Part shown: piece after piece, positions 41,426-49,631 of the stretch
How positions within the stretch are numbered: position 1 is the stretch's first letter
Layout: each line of letters starts with the position of its first letter
DNA from: Thiobacillus sp.
GTDB taxonomy: Bacteria > Pseudomonadota > Gammaproteobacteria > Burkholderiales > Thiobacillaceae
Assembly (NCBI RefSeq): GCF_030696885.1
Contig: NZ_JAUYRI010000027.1
Location: 1-64,000, forward strand
Length of the DNA: 64,000 bases
Direction: 5' to 3'
Notes under the pieces: model-generated
What the model saw: only the letters and a program-made list of their open reading frames with translations
The model's database searches: none
Told to the model about the DNA's origin: nothing
Program-made: the position numbers and the translations under genes

Positions 41426-41473
41426 ACCAAGGCCTGCTTCTGACGGAAACATCCGTCGGAAGCAGGCCTTGGT
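41426..41473. terminator. Long near-perfect hairpin between convergent queD and small secreted ORF
   Basis: ACCAAGGCCTGCTTC t GACGGA aaca TCCGTC g GAAGCAGGCCTTGGT. Confidence 0.7.
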
Positions 41474-41510
41474 CAGGTCTGGAACAGCGGGGCGTACGCC
41501 CCGGCCGGTC

Positions 41511-41681
41511 TTAACGACCCATACTGGAAAAATCCAGCGTGCCGTGCGGCGTGTCAGCCACGTTTTCGTCGATCATCAGATAGATGTCTTCGTCGACGAT
41601 GTCTGCAGCGGGGTGGTGGGCAAAAGCCGAGAACGAGGCGAGCATGGCGGTGAGTACGGCAGCGGTCATAATGCTTTTCAT
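41511..41681 (-). CDS. Small secreted peptide, 56 aa
   Basis: MKSIMTAAVLTAMLASFSAFAHHPAADIVDEDIYLMIDENVADTPHGTLDFSSMGR; signal peptide with AFA cleavage motif; SD-like AAAGGA upstream. Confidence 0.7.
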   Translation of the reverse strand: MKSIMTAAVLTAMLASFSAFAHHPAADIVDEDIYLMIDENVADTPHGTLDFSSMGR

Positions 41682-41855
41682 GATCTGTTTCCTTTGAAAA
41701 TTAAAAAATGGAACGAGCCATTCAGCTGGCGGCGGTTGCGTCGTGCTGCGTTTGCGTCGGCTGATGAAAAGCATTATGAAAATCCGGCGTGCCTGTGGCA
41801 TGTCCGGGCGGTGTCAGTGTGTGGCAGTGTGTTTCACGGGCCATCAATCATGACC

Positions 41856-41894
41856 ACAAAACAAAGGGGCACACGAATCGTGTGCCCCTTTGTT
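41856..41894 (-). terminator. Intrinsic terminator downstream of the Ser/His/Gly-rich protein gene
   Basis: AACAAAGGGGCACACGA a TCGTGTGCCCCTTTGTT, 17-bp perfect arms, followed by a T-rich tract on the minus strand. Confidence 0.8.
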
Positions 41895-41911
41895 GCTACC
41901 AACTGCCGGAA

Positions 41912-42223
41912 TTAATGGCTGTGCTCGGTGCCACCCTCTTCGTGGTCGCCGCTGCCACCCTTGCCGTGGAAGATCTTGCTTTCCGCCGACTTGCTGCCGC
42001 CTTTCGCGCCGTCATGGTGCGAACTGCCGCCCTTGTGCGAACTGCTGCTGTGGCTGGAGCCACGGTCGCCGCCCATGTACTTCGGTCCCTTGCCCTTGCC
42101 ACCCGAGGTGTGTCCGGAGGAATGGCCGTCGTCGTGGCTGTCGGCCGCGTAGGCGGTTGCCGTGCCTGTTGCCAGGCCTGCAGCCAGCAACGCGATCGTT
42201 GCCCATTTGCTGTAAGCGTTCAT
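41912..42223 (-). CDS. Secreted Ser/His/Gly/Lys-rich low-complexity protein
   Basis: Signal peptide MNAYSKWATIALLAAGLATGTATAYA then DSHDDGHSSGHTSGGKGKGPKYMGGDRGSSHSSSSHKGG... Confidence 0.72.
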   Translation of the reverse strand: MNAYSKWATIALLAAGLATGTATAYAADSHDDGHSSGHTSGGKGKGPKYMGGDRGSSHSSSSHKGGSSHHDGAKGGSKSAESKIFHGKGGSGDHEEGGTEHSH

Positions 42224-42250
42224 GCTGATGACTCCTGTTGCGTGTGTTGC

Positions 42251-42272
42251 ACCGGGCGGCGAACCGCCCGGT
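42251..42272. terminator. Hairpin between two secreted-protein genes
   Basis: ACCGGGCGG cgaa CCGCCCGGT. Confidence 0.6.
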
Positions 42273-42279
42273 CTGGCGA

Positions 42280-43425
42280 TTAACGAACCGCGTTGTCGTG
42301 CACGAACTCGATCACCTGCAGGTAGTCGTTCGCCGCGGCCGCGAAGTCGTCAGCGCCGCCCACTGCGGTCGGGTCGACCCAGTTGGTACTGCCGAACACA
42401 GCCTCGTACAGATTCACCACGGTCGGCACATACACGCCGTCCTTCAGCACCAGCACGGAGGCGGTCGCATCCTTCCAGGCGGTGTAGCGGTCGTAGCTGA
42501 CGGTGGAGAAGTCATAGTAAGTCGTGCCGCTGTTGATCCCCAGGATGGAGTTCATGTACACCACGGTGTCGACGCTGACGGCGCCGGTTTTGTCCGCAGC
42601 AGCAGCCAGCAGTGCAGCCGGGTTGAAGTTGGCCGGCAGCGTAACGCCAGGCAGCGTGCCCGAAGTCATGTACTTGTCGTACAGCGCCAGATTCTCCAGC
42701 GGCGAGTCGATGGTCGCGCCGTCCACCACCAGGCGGCCAGTCGAATCGAGTGTCACCGTTCCCGAGGTCAGCTTCGACAGCGCTTCGGTCAGGGCGTGGT
42801 CGAGCACCTTGCTCGGCGAACGGCTCACGCTCAGGCGACCCAGATCGACCTCGGCACCGTAAACTTCATAGGTGGTGGTGCCGAGGGTGACGGTCGGCAG
42901 CAAATCGCCTTCCGCATTGCGGGGAATGATTACCGGGCTACCGTCCGGGTTGGTCAGCGGAACCAGCGTGGTGCTGCCGGTCGGATAGTAATAGGCGATC
43001 ACCTGAACCAAGCCATCGGCCAGAATCGGTGCGCCATTGACGTCGCGCAGCAACACGACCATATCGCCGTACAGGTCGCCCTTCTTGCTGCCGGCACCGG
43101 CCGGCTTGCCGCCGCCGCCCGACTTGCCGCCCTTGACGCCAGCCCAGACGGGGCGGTCGCTGTCTTCATCGACGCTCGAAACCGGTGCGCGGAAAATCCT
43201 GTCGCTGCCCTTGCCCTGGCCGCCCTTGTTGGCTGCCCCCTTTTGGCTACCGCCCTTGCTGGCAGCACCTTTCTTGGCACCGCCATCTTCTGCGGCCTGC
43301 GCGGACGAAATCACGCTCAGATTCATGCCCGTCACGGTATTGACAGCCATCGGAACGGCCAGCATGGCGAACATCGTGCCGCCAGCGAGAATGAGTTTTT
43401 TGATATTGAATGCGGGGTGTTTCAT
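42280..43425 (-). CDS. Exported protein of unknown function with Lys/Gly-rich linker
   Basis: Signal peptide; EDGGAKKGAASKGGSQKGAANKGGQGKGSDRIFRAPVSSVDEDSDRPVWAGVKGGKSGGGGK; long frame with coding character. Confidence 0.8.
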   Translation of the reverse strand: MKHPAFNIKKLILAGGTMFAMLAVPMAVNTVTGMNLSVISSAQAAEDGGAKKGAASKGGSQKGAANKGGQGKGSDRIFRAPVSSVDEDSDRPVWAGVKGGKSGGGGKPAGAGSKKGDLYGDMVVLLRDVNGAPILADGLVQVIAYYYPTGSTTLVPLTNPDGSPVIIPRNAEGDLLPTVTLGTTTYEVYGAEVDLGRLSVSRSPSKVLDHALTEALSKLTSGTVTLDSTGRLVVDGATIDSPLENLALYDKYMTSGTLPGVTLPANFNPAALLAAAADKTGAVSVDTVVYMNSILGINSGTTYYDFSTVSYDRYTAWKDATASVLVLKDGVYVPTVVNLYEAVFGSTNWVDPTAVGGADDFAAAANDYLQVIEFVHDNAVR

Positions 43426-43582
43426 GTGTTTCTCCCAGATGAATTGAGGACTACGGCCTTCTGCGACTGATCGTGTGACCGATCACAAAGTTATCTTCAC
43501 TACTATTTCAGACTAGCAAGTCCGGTATAAAAACACATTGATGAATCGCAATTTCACCGGGCTTTTTTGATGGAGCGACCAC

Positions 43583-46258
43583 TCAGAACCGGAAGCCCAG
43601 ACCCAGTCGAACCAGGGTTTCGCTGTTCTTGAAGTTCATGGCATCGGAGTTGCCATGCGTGGTCACGAAACTGACCGGGTCATCATAGCGGGTGTAGCTG
43701 TAATCCATGCGAATAAAGGCGTTGTCCGTTGCCGGGATCTCGGCGCCGAGGCCAAAGCGGGTGCCGTCGAGCTTGTCGCTCTGGTCGATCCAGTTGGCAG
43801 CGCTGCCGCCCTTGACATAGCTCGTGTTGAAACGGGTGCGCACGGCGCCGACGCGGCCGTACAGCAGGCTGCCATTGTTGAGTACGTAGCCGAGGCGTAG
43901 CCCGGCGCCGTAGCTGCCGCGTTTTTCGACCGAGAAGTCGCGGCCGCCATCGGCGTCGCCGCCGGTCTGGCGCTCGTGATTCCAGCCGAGGTTGGAGGCT
44001 TCGGCGTCGAGTTCCAGGCCGACGTAGACCTGATTGAAGGTGTGGCCGTAGCCGGCGAAGAAACCGCCGGTGAAGCCGGTGTTGGCGAAATCACCGGTGA
44101 AGTCGTAGGGGCCGCCACCGCTGTCGTTATGGGTGCCGGTCAGCTCGGTGCCCAGGGTGCCATGTCCGAGGCTGGCGCCTGCGTACAGGCCGCGCAGCTC
44201 GGTTGCGGAGCGCGTGGCCACTTCGGGACGTGCGCCGCCGAAACGCCAGCCAAGGCCGACGCTGAACACGCTGTCGCGGGTGTCGAAATCGTCCGTCGTG
44301 TAGAGGGGGCCGACGTCGGACTGGCGCGTCACGCCGTAGCTGCCGTAGTCGGTATAGCGATAGTCGGTGCGCACGAACAGGTTGCGCGAGGCGGGGATTT
44401 CCAGGCCGAGGCCGAAGCGGGTACCGGTCTCGGCCTGGTCGCGGTTGAAGGCGCCGGCGGGGAACTGGTTTTCCGTGTAGTAGGTGCGGAAGTCGGTGCG
44501 CACCGCGCCGATGCTGCCGACCAGCAGGCCGCCGTCGAACTGGTAGCCGACGCGCAGGCTGGCGCCGTAGCTGGTGTCCTTGTCGACGAACACGGTCGGT
44601 GCTTCCGGTTTGTCCTTGCGGTGATACCAGCCGGCGTCGCTGTCGCCGGCGTCGAGCTCGACGCCGAGATACCAGTTGCCGACCTCGGTGCCCCAGCCGC
44701 CGAACAGCGCGTAGCTGGCGCCGAAGCCGCCCATGTCGGCGGCGTCGAAGCCGCCGCCGTCGCGCGGGCCGATGGTCGCGGTGGTGAGGCCACCGTGGCC
44801 GAGCTGGGCGCCGAGGTAGAAGCCGGACAGCGTGCCCTGTGCGCGCGGCGAAGCGGGGGCGCCGGCTTCGCGTTCGGGGATGATCGAATAGTCGCGATTG
44901 CGCGCCGGCGTGTAGCCCACGCTGACGAACACCTGATTGCGGCTGTACTGGGCATCGCGGTTGTCGGAGTCGCGGTCGGTCACGCGCAGGTCGGCGCCGA
45001 TGTAAACCTGCGGCAGCACGTAATAGCGCAGACCGGCGCCGGCATCGATGATGCTGTCGCTGCGATCGAAATTCTGGAAATCGCTCTGCGTGTAGGCGGC
45101 GCGACCGCTAACCGACAGCTTGCTGGTCAGACGGCGCTCCACTTCGAAGCCGTAGGTGGTGTCGAGCGAGCCGGATGAATAGTCGACTCCGGTAAACACG
45201 GTGGTCTCTTCCAGCGAGCGGTCGATGAAACCGGTCACCGTCGTCACCGAAGTCGGTTTCCACTCGGCCAGCGCGCCGAAATACGGCTTCTTGAGATCGG
45301 CGAAGCCGCTGTAGTCGTAGTTCTGGCGCATCACGCCGGCGAACACTTCGCCGGTCAGGCGCTGCGGCTGCAGGGTGAACTTCATGCCGACCGCGGCGCG
45401 GGTGCCATCCGAATCGCGATTGTAGAGTTGGGTGGGGATCAGGTTGTCGTAATTGCGGGTGTCGGTGGCGAATTGGCCGAATACTTCAATGGCCGGCGAC
45501 AGCACATAGCCCAGGCGCGCTGCCAGCGAGTTCAGTTCATGGTCGCGGTAGTCATTGTCGACGGCGCCCAGGGTGGAAACACCGTCCTTGTAGTCGTAGC
45601 GGTCCCAGGTGCCGCCGGCGCGCAAACGGAAGGCGCCGAAAGCGTGCGCTACGCCCAGATGCGCCTCGTCGTGGTCGTAGCGGGTCGGTTCGGTTTGCGC
45701 GCCTGGATTCAGCGCGCCGGGGGTCGAGCGGTCTTCGTGATCGCGTGAATGGCGGGCACCGCCGAAGACGTTGGTGCGTGGGCTGATGTCGTAGCGGCCG
45801 TCGATATCCAGCCAGTAGTCGTTGACGTCTTCACTGTCGTTGTTGCGGTAGCGGTCGAAATCCGCGCCGAGACCGAAGTTGAGCGCGTGCTGGGCCCATT
45901 TCGACTTGAACTCGACCGAGGGCGACAGGGTATAGACCATGTCCTCGACGACATCCCTGCGCTCGGCGTAGATGTTGTCGTCATAGGTGGCGGCCAGCGA
46001 TATGTCCGGAAACACCAGGAACGAGCCCCAGGCGATGCCGGGGAATTCTTTCGGCTGGGCCGGGAACACCGAAGTCATCGGGCGGGTGGCCAGCACCGGG
46101 GGAAGCGTTGCGGTCGGGGTACTAGTGCCCTGCTGGGGGCCGCTGGGACTCTGGGGCTGCACAGGGGGTGGGGCGGGCGGGGCCGCCAGGATGTTCAGGG
46201 GCGTCAGGCCAAACGCAGCCGCCAAGCACGCGGCAAGAGGAGTCAAAGCGAACTTCAT
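43583..46258 (-). CDS. Outer-membrane protein with three apparent beta-barrel modules (891 aa)
   Basis: Signal peptide; Pro-rich linker; N-terminal outer-membrane barrel; two tandem homologous modules beginning LSGFYLGAQLGHG and LRGLYAGASLGHG and ending VGLGWRFGG and LGLGFRF. Confidence 0.82.
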   Translation of the reverse strand: MKFALTPLAACLAAAFGLTPLNILAAPPAPPPVQPQSPSGPQQGTSTPTATLPPVLATRPMTSVFPAQPKEFPGIAWGSFLVFPDISLAATYDDNIYAERRDVVEDMVYTLSPSVEFKSKWAQHALNFGLGADFDRYRNNDSEDVNDYWLDIDGRYDISPRTNVFGGARHSRDHEDRSTPGALNPGAQTEPTRYDHDEAHLGVAHAFGAFRLRAGGTWDRYDYKDGVSTLGAVDNDYRDHELNSLAARLGYVLSPAIEVFGQFATDTRNYDNLIPTQLYNRDSDGTRAAVGMKFTLQPQRLTGEVFAGVMRQNYDYSGFADLKKPYFGALAEWKPTSVTTVTGFIDRSLEETTVFTGVDYSSGSLDTTYGFEVERRLTSKLSVSGRAAYTQSDFQNFDRSDSIIDAGAGLRYYVLPQVYIGADLRVTDRDSDNRDAQYSRNQVFVSVGYTPARNRDYSIIPEREAGAPASPRAQGTLSGFYLGAQLGHGGLTTATIGPRDGGGFDAADMGGFGASYALFGGWGTEVGNWYLGVELDAGDSDAGWYHRKDKPEAPTVFVDKDTSYGASLRVGYQFDGGLLVGSIGAVRTDFRTYYTENQFPAGAFNRDQAETGTRFGLGLEIPASRNLFVRTDYRYTDYGSYGVTRQSDVGPLYTTDDFDTRDSVFSVGLGWRFGGARPEVATRSATELRGLYAGASLGHGTLGTELTGTHNDSGGGPYDFTGDFANTGFTGGFFAGYGHTFNQVYVGLELDAEASNLGWNHERQTGGDADGGRDFSVEKRGSYGAGLRLGYVLNNGSLLYGRVGAVRTRFNTSYVKGGSAANWIDQSDKLDGTRFGLGAEIPATDNAFIRMDYSYTRYDDPVSFVTTHGNSDAMNFKNSETLVRLGLGFRF

Positions 46259-46370
46259 GAAATTCTCCGCAGGCGGATGATCCGCCTTCTTATTTGAGTT
46301 CTGGTTCTAACAATTAAGAATCGATTGTGAGTCTGATGTTACGAGGTTTTAATGGGGAGCGGAGAAGCGA

Positions 46371-46384
46371 TTGATTTTTGTCAA
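46371..46384. promoter_or_regulatory. Candidate FNR-type box upstream of the triple-barrel gene
   Basis: TTGATttttGTCAA, one mismatch to TTGAT-N4-ATCAA. Confidence 0.5.
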
Positions 46385-46415
46385 TAAGACACTGTGACTA
46401 TTACGCAACGCAGTC

Positions 46416-47120
46416 TTAGGCGGACGCGAGACGCGTCAGGCCGGCGTGGTTGCAATCGACGTAGGTCCCTTTTTCCACATGAACCAGACCGCGCCGTCTG
46501 AACTCGGCCATGATGCGGCTGGCGGTTTCGGTGGTGATCCCGAGCAGCGCGCCCATGTCCTCGCGGCCGGGCAACACAAATTCCACGCCGGCGTTGGCAC
46601 AGCCGAGCGTGAGCAGCAGCCGGGCCATGCGTGATTCGGCCGGGCCGGTCGAGAGCGCGGTAATGAAATGATCGGCTTGATCGATCGAGCGCTGCCAGCG
46701 TTGCAGCAACGCCTGATGCACTGCGGGGCTGGTGCGGTCCAGATGCAGCACCACTTCACGCGGAATGCGGCAGACATCGGCCTCGTGCAGGGCGATCGCG
46801 GTGTGGTGGTAGCGGTCTCCCACCAGGGTTTCCAGGCCCGCAACGTCGCCCGGTCGCAGCAACCTCACGATGCGCTGGCCGCCATTGGGCAGCTCGATCT
46901 TGAGCTTGATGAGCCCGCTGCGCACGGTGTAGACGCTGGGCGCCTCGTTCCCCTGTTCGTACATCACCGCATGCTGTGGCACATGCAGGTTGTCGACGGG
47001 CTGCAGGATGGTATCCAGATCGTGCGGCGATAGTCCCGAGAACAGGACGAAATTGCGAACTTCGCACACTGCGCATTTGGCCCGCCCCTGCCACTGAACA
47101 TCGGTGCAATTCGGTTTCAT
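46416..47120 (-). CDS. Crp/Fnr-family regulator, FNR-like
   Basis: N-terminal cysteines NCTDVQWQGRAKCAVC plus DVCRIP; HTH ETASRIMAEFRRRGLV (ExxSR). Confidence 0.9.
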   Translation of the reverse strand: MKPNCTDVQWQGRAKCAVCEVRNFVLFSGLSPHDLDTILQPVDNLHVPQHAVMYEQGNEAPSVYTVRSGLIKLKIELPNGGQRIVRLLRPGDVAGLETLVGDRYHHTAIALHEADVCRIPREVVLHLDRTSPAVHQALLQRWQRSIDQADHFITALSTGPAESRMARLLLTLGCANAGVEFVLPGREDMGALLGITTETASRIMAEFRRRGLVHVEKGTYVDCNHAGLTRLASA

Positions 47121-47485
47121 GGGGCGGCCTCCTCCCGTGGAGAAATGCCTGGGTACTGCTGATGACCATGATGCATTGGATTCCGCTCATTATTTTCTGG
47201 AAGTGCGCCTGATGGGCGCGCCGGACACGGGGCCGGCCGGCTGGTATATACCAGACCCTATTCTGCACCTCATTGCGAATAATCAATTTTTTAGAAAAAT
47301 GGGCCGGCCGGGGCTGCATGGACCGGTTCACGCCCGACACACCGCGCAGTCACGCTGAAGTGATTGGCGTGATCGTGACCGGGTCCGCCGAACTTTCCCC
47401 TCCGTGAGCGTCAGCCGTGGGCCAGACGACAAGGGCGGCGCCCGTCTGCGGACGCCGCCCTTTGCACGCGTTGATACAGGCCGGG

Positions 47486-47929
47486 TTACTGGATTGCCAG
47501 TTTTTTGGCCGAGTTGGCCACCTTTTTGGGCAGGGTCAGTTCCAGCACCCCGTCACTGTATTTGGCCTGGGCGTTGGTTTCGTCGACGTCGTGCGCCAGA
47601 GTGAAGCTGCGCGCCACCTTGCCGCTGTAGCGCTCGGAACGCAGCACTTTCTCGCCTTCCTTCACGTCCTTTTCCATCTTCGTTTCGGCGCTGATCGAAA
47701 TCTGGTTGCCGTCGATGCTGACGTGGATGTCTTCTTTCTTCACGCCCGGAATGTCGGCGTGAACGGTATACGCGTTGTCGTTTTCCTTCAGGTCCAGCTT
47801 GATCTGCATCTGCGGCTGGCCCTCGAACAGCGCGGGGCGCACGAAAAAGCCCTTGAGCATGTCGTCGATATCGCTGAACGGATCGATGCGGGCAAGATTG
47901 AGGGGGTCGTAACGACTGAGGTTGGGCAT
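47486..47929 (-). CDS. Hsp20/alpha-crystallin family small heat shock protein
   Basis: DLKENDNAYTVHADIPGVKKEDIHVSIDGNQISISAE...GVLELTLPKK. Confidence 0.95.
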   Translation of the reverse strand: MPNLSRYDPLNLARIDPFSDIDDMLKGFFVRPALFEGQPQMQIKLDLKENDNAYTVHADIPGVKKEDIHVSIDGNQISISAETKMEKDVKEGEKVLRSERYSGKVARSFTLAHDVDETNAQAKYSDGVLELTLPKKVANSAKKLAIQ

Positions 47930-48119
47930 GATTTTCACTCCTGAAAAAGACCTTGGATAAGCATCCGAGCCGACGGGGCGGCTGTGTATTCAATCTAGAT
48001 GCGCATCAGGTGATTTCAAGACCCTTGCGACCCGAACGGCGGGCACCGGTCCGGATAGCGGAATCCGGCCGCTCTGCGGGAATGCGGCGGTACGGGCTAA
48101 AATGGAGACGCCCCTCATC

Positions 48120-49514
48120 ATGAATACCAGCCTCCCCCTCAGCAAAGTCATGGATCTGCTGCTCGACGCGGTCTGCGTCGTAGACGCACGGGGTGTCTTC
48201 GTCTTCATCAGCGCAGCGGGCGAACGCATCTTCGGTTACCGGCCGGAAGAAATGATCGGCCGGCCGGTGCTTGATTTTGTGCATCCCGACGACCGGGCAA
48301 TAACGCTGCAGACGATCGATGACATCCTGGTCGGCCAGCCCCAGCCCCATTTCGAGAACCGCTATGTGCGCAAGGACGGCCAGATCGTCCACATCATGTG
48401 GTCGGCGCGCTGGTCGGCGCCCGACCAGTTGCGAGTGGCGGTGGCGCGCGACATTACCGAGCGCAAGCACGCCGACGCCATGCAGGCCGCGCTCTATGCC
48501 ATTGCCGAAGCGGCACATGCCGCCGAAGACCTGGTCGCCCTGTTCGAGCGCATCCATCAGATCATTGGTGAGCTGCTGCCGGCGGTCAATTTCTTCGTCG
48601 CGCTGTACGACGCCGGCGAGGACGTGTTGACCTTTCCCTACTGCGCCGATGAATTCGGCCAGGCCCCCGCCCCGCAGAAGCTGGATTCGGCGGCGATGAG
48701 CGCCGAGGTCATCCGTACCGGCCAGGTGCTGTTGCTGTCGCCGCAGGCCAACGCCGGTCTGAGCGGCCAGGTCTGGCCCGATGTCAGCCGTAACGCGCTG
48801 CACTGGCTGGGTGTGCCACTGTCTGCGAAGGAGAACGTCATCGGTGCCCTGGTGGTGCAAAGTTATGACAGCGAGGTGCGCTACACCCAGAAGGACATCG
48901 AGCTGCTGCAGTTCGCCGCCAATCAGGTCGCCCCGGTGATCGAGCGCAAGCAGATGGAGCTCTGGCTGCAGCACATTGCCCGGCACGATCCGCTCACCGA
49001 TCTGCCCAACCGCGAGCTGTTCCACGACCGGTTGCAAACTGCGCTGCGCCTGTCCGAACGCAACCCGTCGCCGCTGTGCCTGCTGTACCTCGACCTGGAC
49101 CGGTTCAAGCAGGTCAACGACACGCTGGGGCATTCCATCGGCGACCTGCTGTTGCAGGAGGTCGCGCGCCGTCTGCGGCGCTGCGTGCGCGAATCGGATA
49201 CGGTGGGACGCATCGGCGGCGACGAATTCCTGGTGCTGCTCAACGGCATCGATCCGCCGGAACAGGCCCTGGCGGTCGCCGAAAAGATCCGCGCTGCGCT
49301 CGACCAGCCCTTTGAACTGGCCGGCCAGCAGGCGCGGGTTTCGCCGAGCATCGGGGTGGCCTTCTATCCCGGGCATGGCCGCGACTACAAGCAGCTGATT
49401 CGCTATGCCGACGAGGCGATGTACGACGCCAAAAAGAAGGGCGGCAACCGCGTCCAGGTCAGCCTCCGTCCCAACCTGCTCGATCCGCCGCGCGCGAACC
49501 AATCCACGCCCTGA
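48120..49514 (+). CDS. PAS-GAF-GGDEF diguanylate cyclase-type protein
   Basis: PAS (VCVVDARGVFVFISAAGERIFGYRPEEMIGRP), GAF-like middle, RHDPLTDLPNRELF...RIGGDEFLVLL. ORF extends to 48102. Confidence 0.92.
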   Translation: MNTSLPLSKVMDLLLDAVCVVDARGVFVFISAAGERIFGYRPEEMIGRPVLDFVHPDDRAITLQTIDDILVGQPQPHFENRYVRKDGQIVHIMWSARWSAPDQLRVAVARDITERKHADAMQAALYAIAEAAHAAEDLVALFERIHQIIGELLPAVNFFVALYDAGEDVLTFPYCADEFGQAPAPQKLDSAAMSAEVIRTGQVLLLSPQANAGLSGQVWPDVSRNALHWLGVPLSAKENVIGALVVQSYDSEVRYTQKDIELLQFAANQVAPVIERKQMELWLQHIARHDPLTDLPNRELFHDRLQTALRLSERNPSPLCLLYLDLDRFKQVNDTLGHSIGDLLLQEVARRLRRCVRESDTVGRIGGDEFLVLLNGIDPPEQALAVAEKIRAALDQPFELAGQQARVSPSIGVAFYPGHGRDYKQLIRYADEAMYDAKKKGGNRVQVSLRPNLLDPPRANQSTP

Positions 49515-49520
49515 CCCGGC

Positions 49521-49535
49521 GCACCAATTTGCGGC
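49521..49535 (+). promoter_or_regulatory. Candidate NtrC site upstream of nasA
   Basis: GCACCAATTTGCGGC, 13/15 to GCACYAWWWTGGTGC. Confidence 0.45.
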
Positions 49536-49631
49536 ACCCCGCTTGGCGCATGCACTGCCGCTGAGCATGGCGGCCGTCATTTGCCCGGCCGGATTGGGCC
49601 AAACTCTTGAATTCATTGCGCTGCAGGCTTC

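Noticed and set aside
42238-43470. 410-aa plus-strand ORF opposite the 381-aa exported protein
   Set aside because: The minus frame has a signal peptide and sensible composition; the plus frame is His/Arg-rich shadow.
43976-45178. 400-aa plus-strand ORF opposite the triple-barrel gene
   Set aside because: Ala/Gly/Val-rich shadow; the minus-strand barrel frame has signal peptide and repeat structure.
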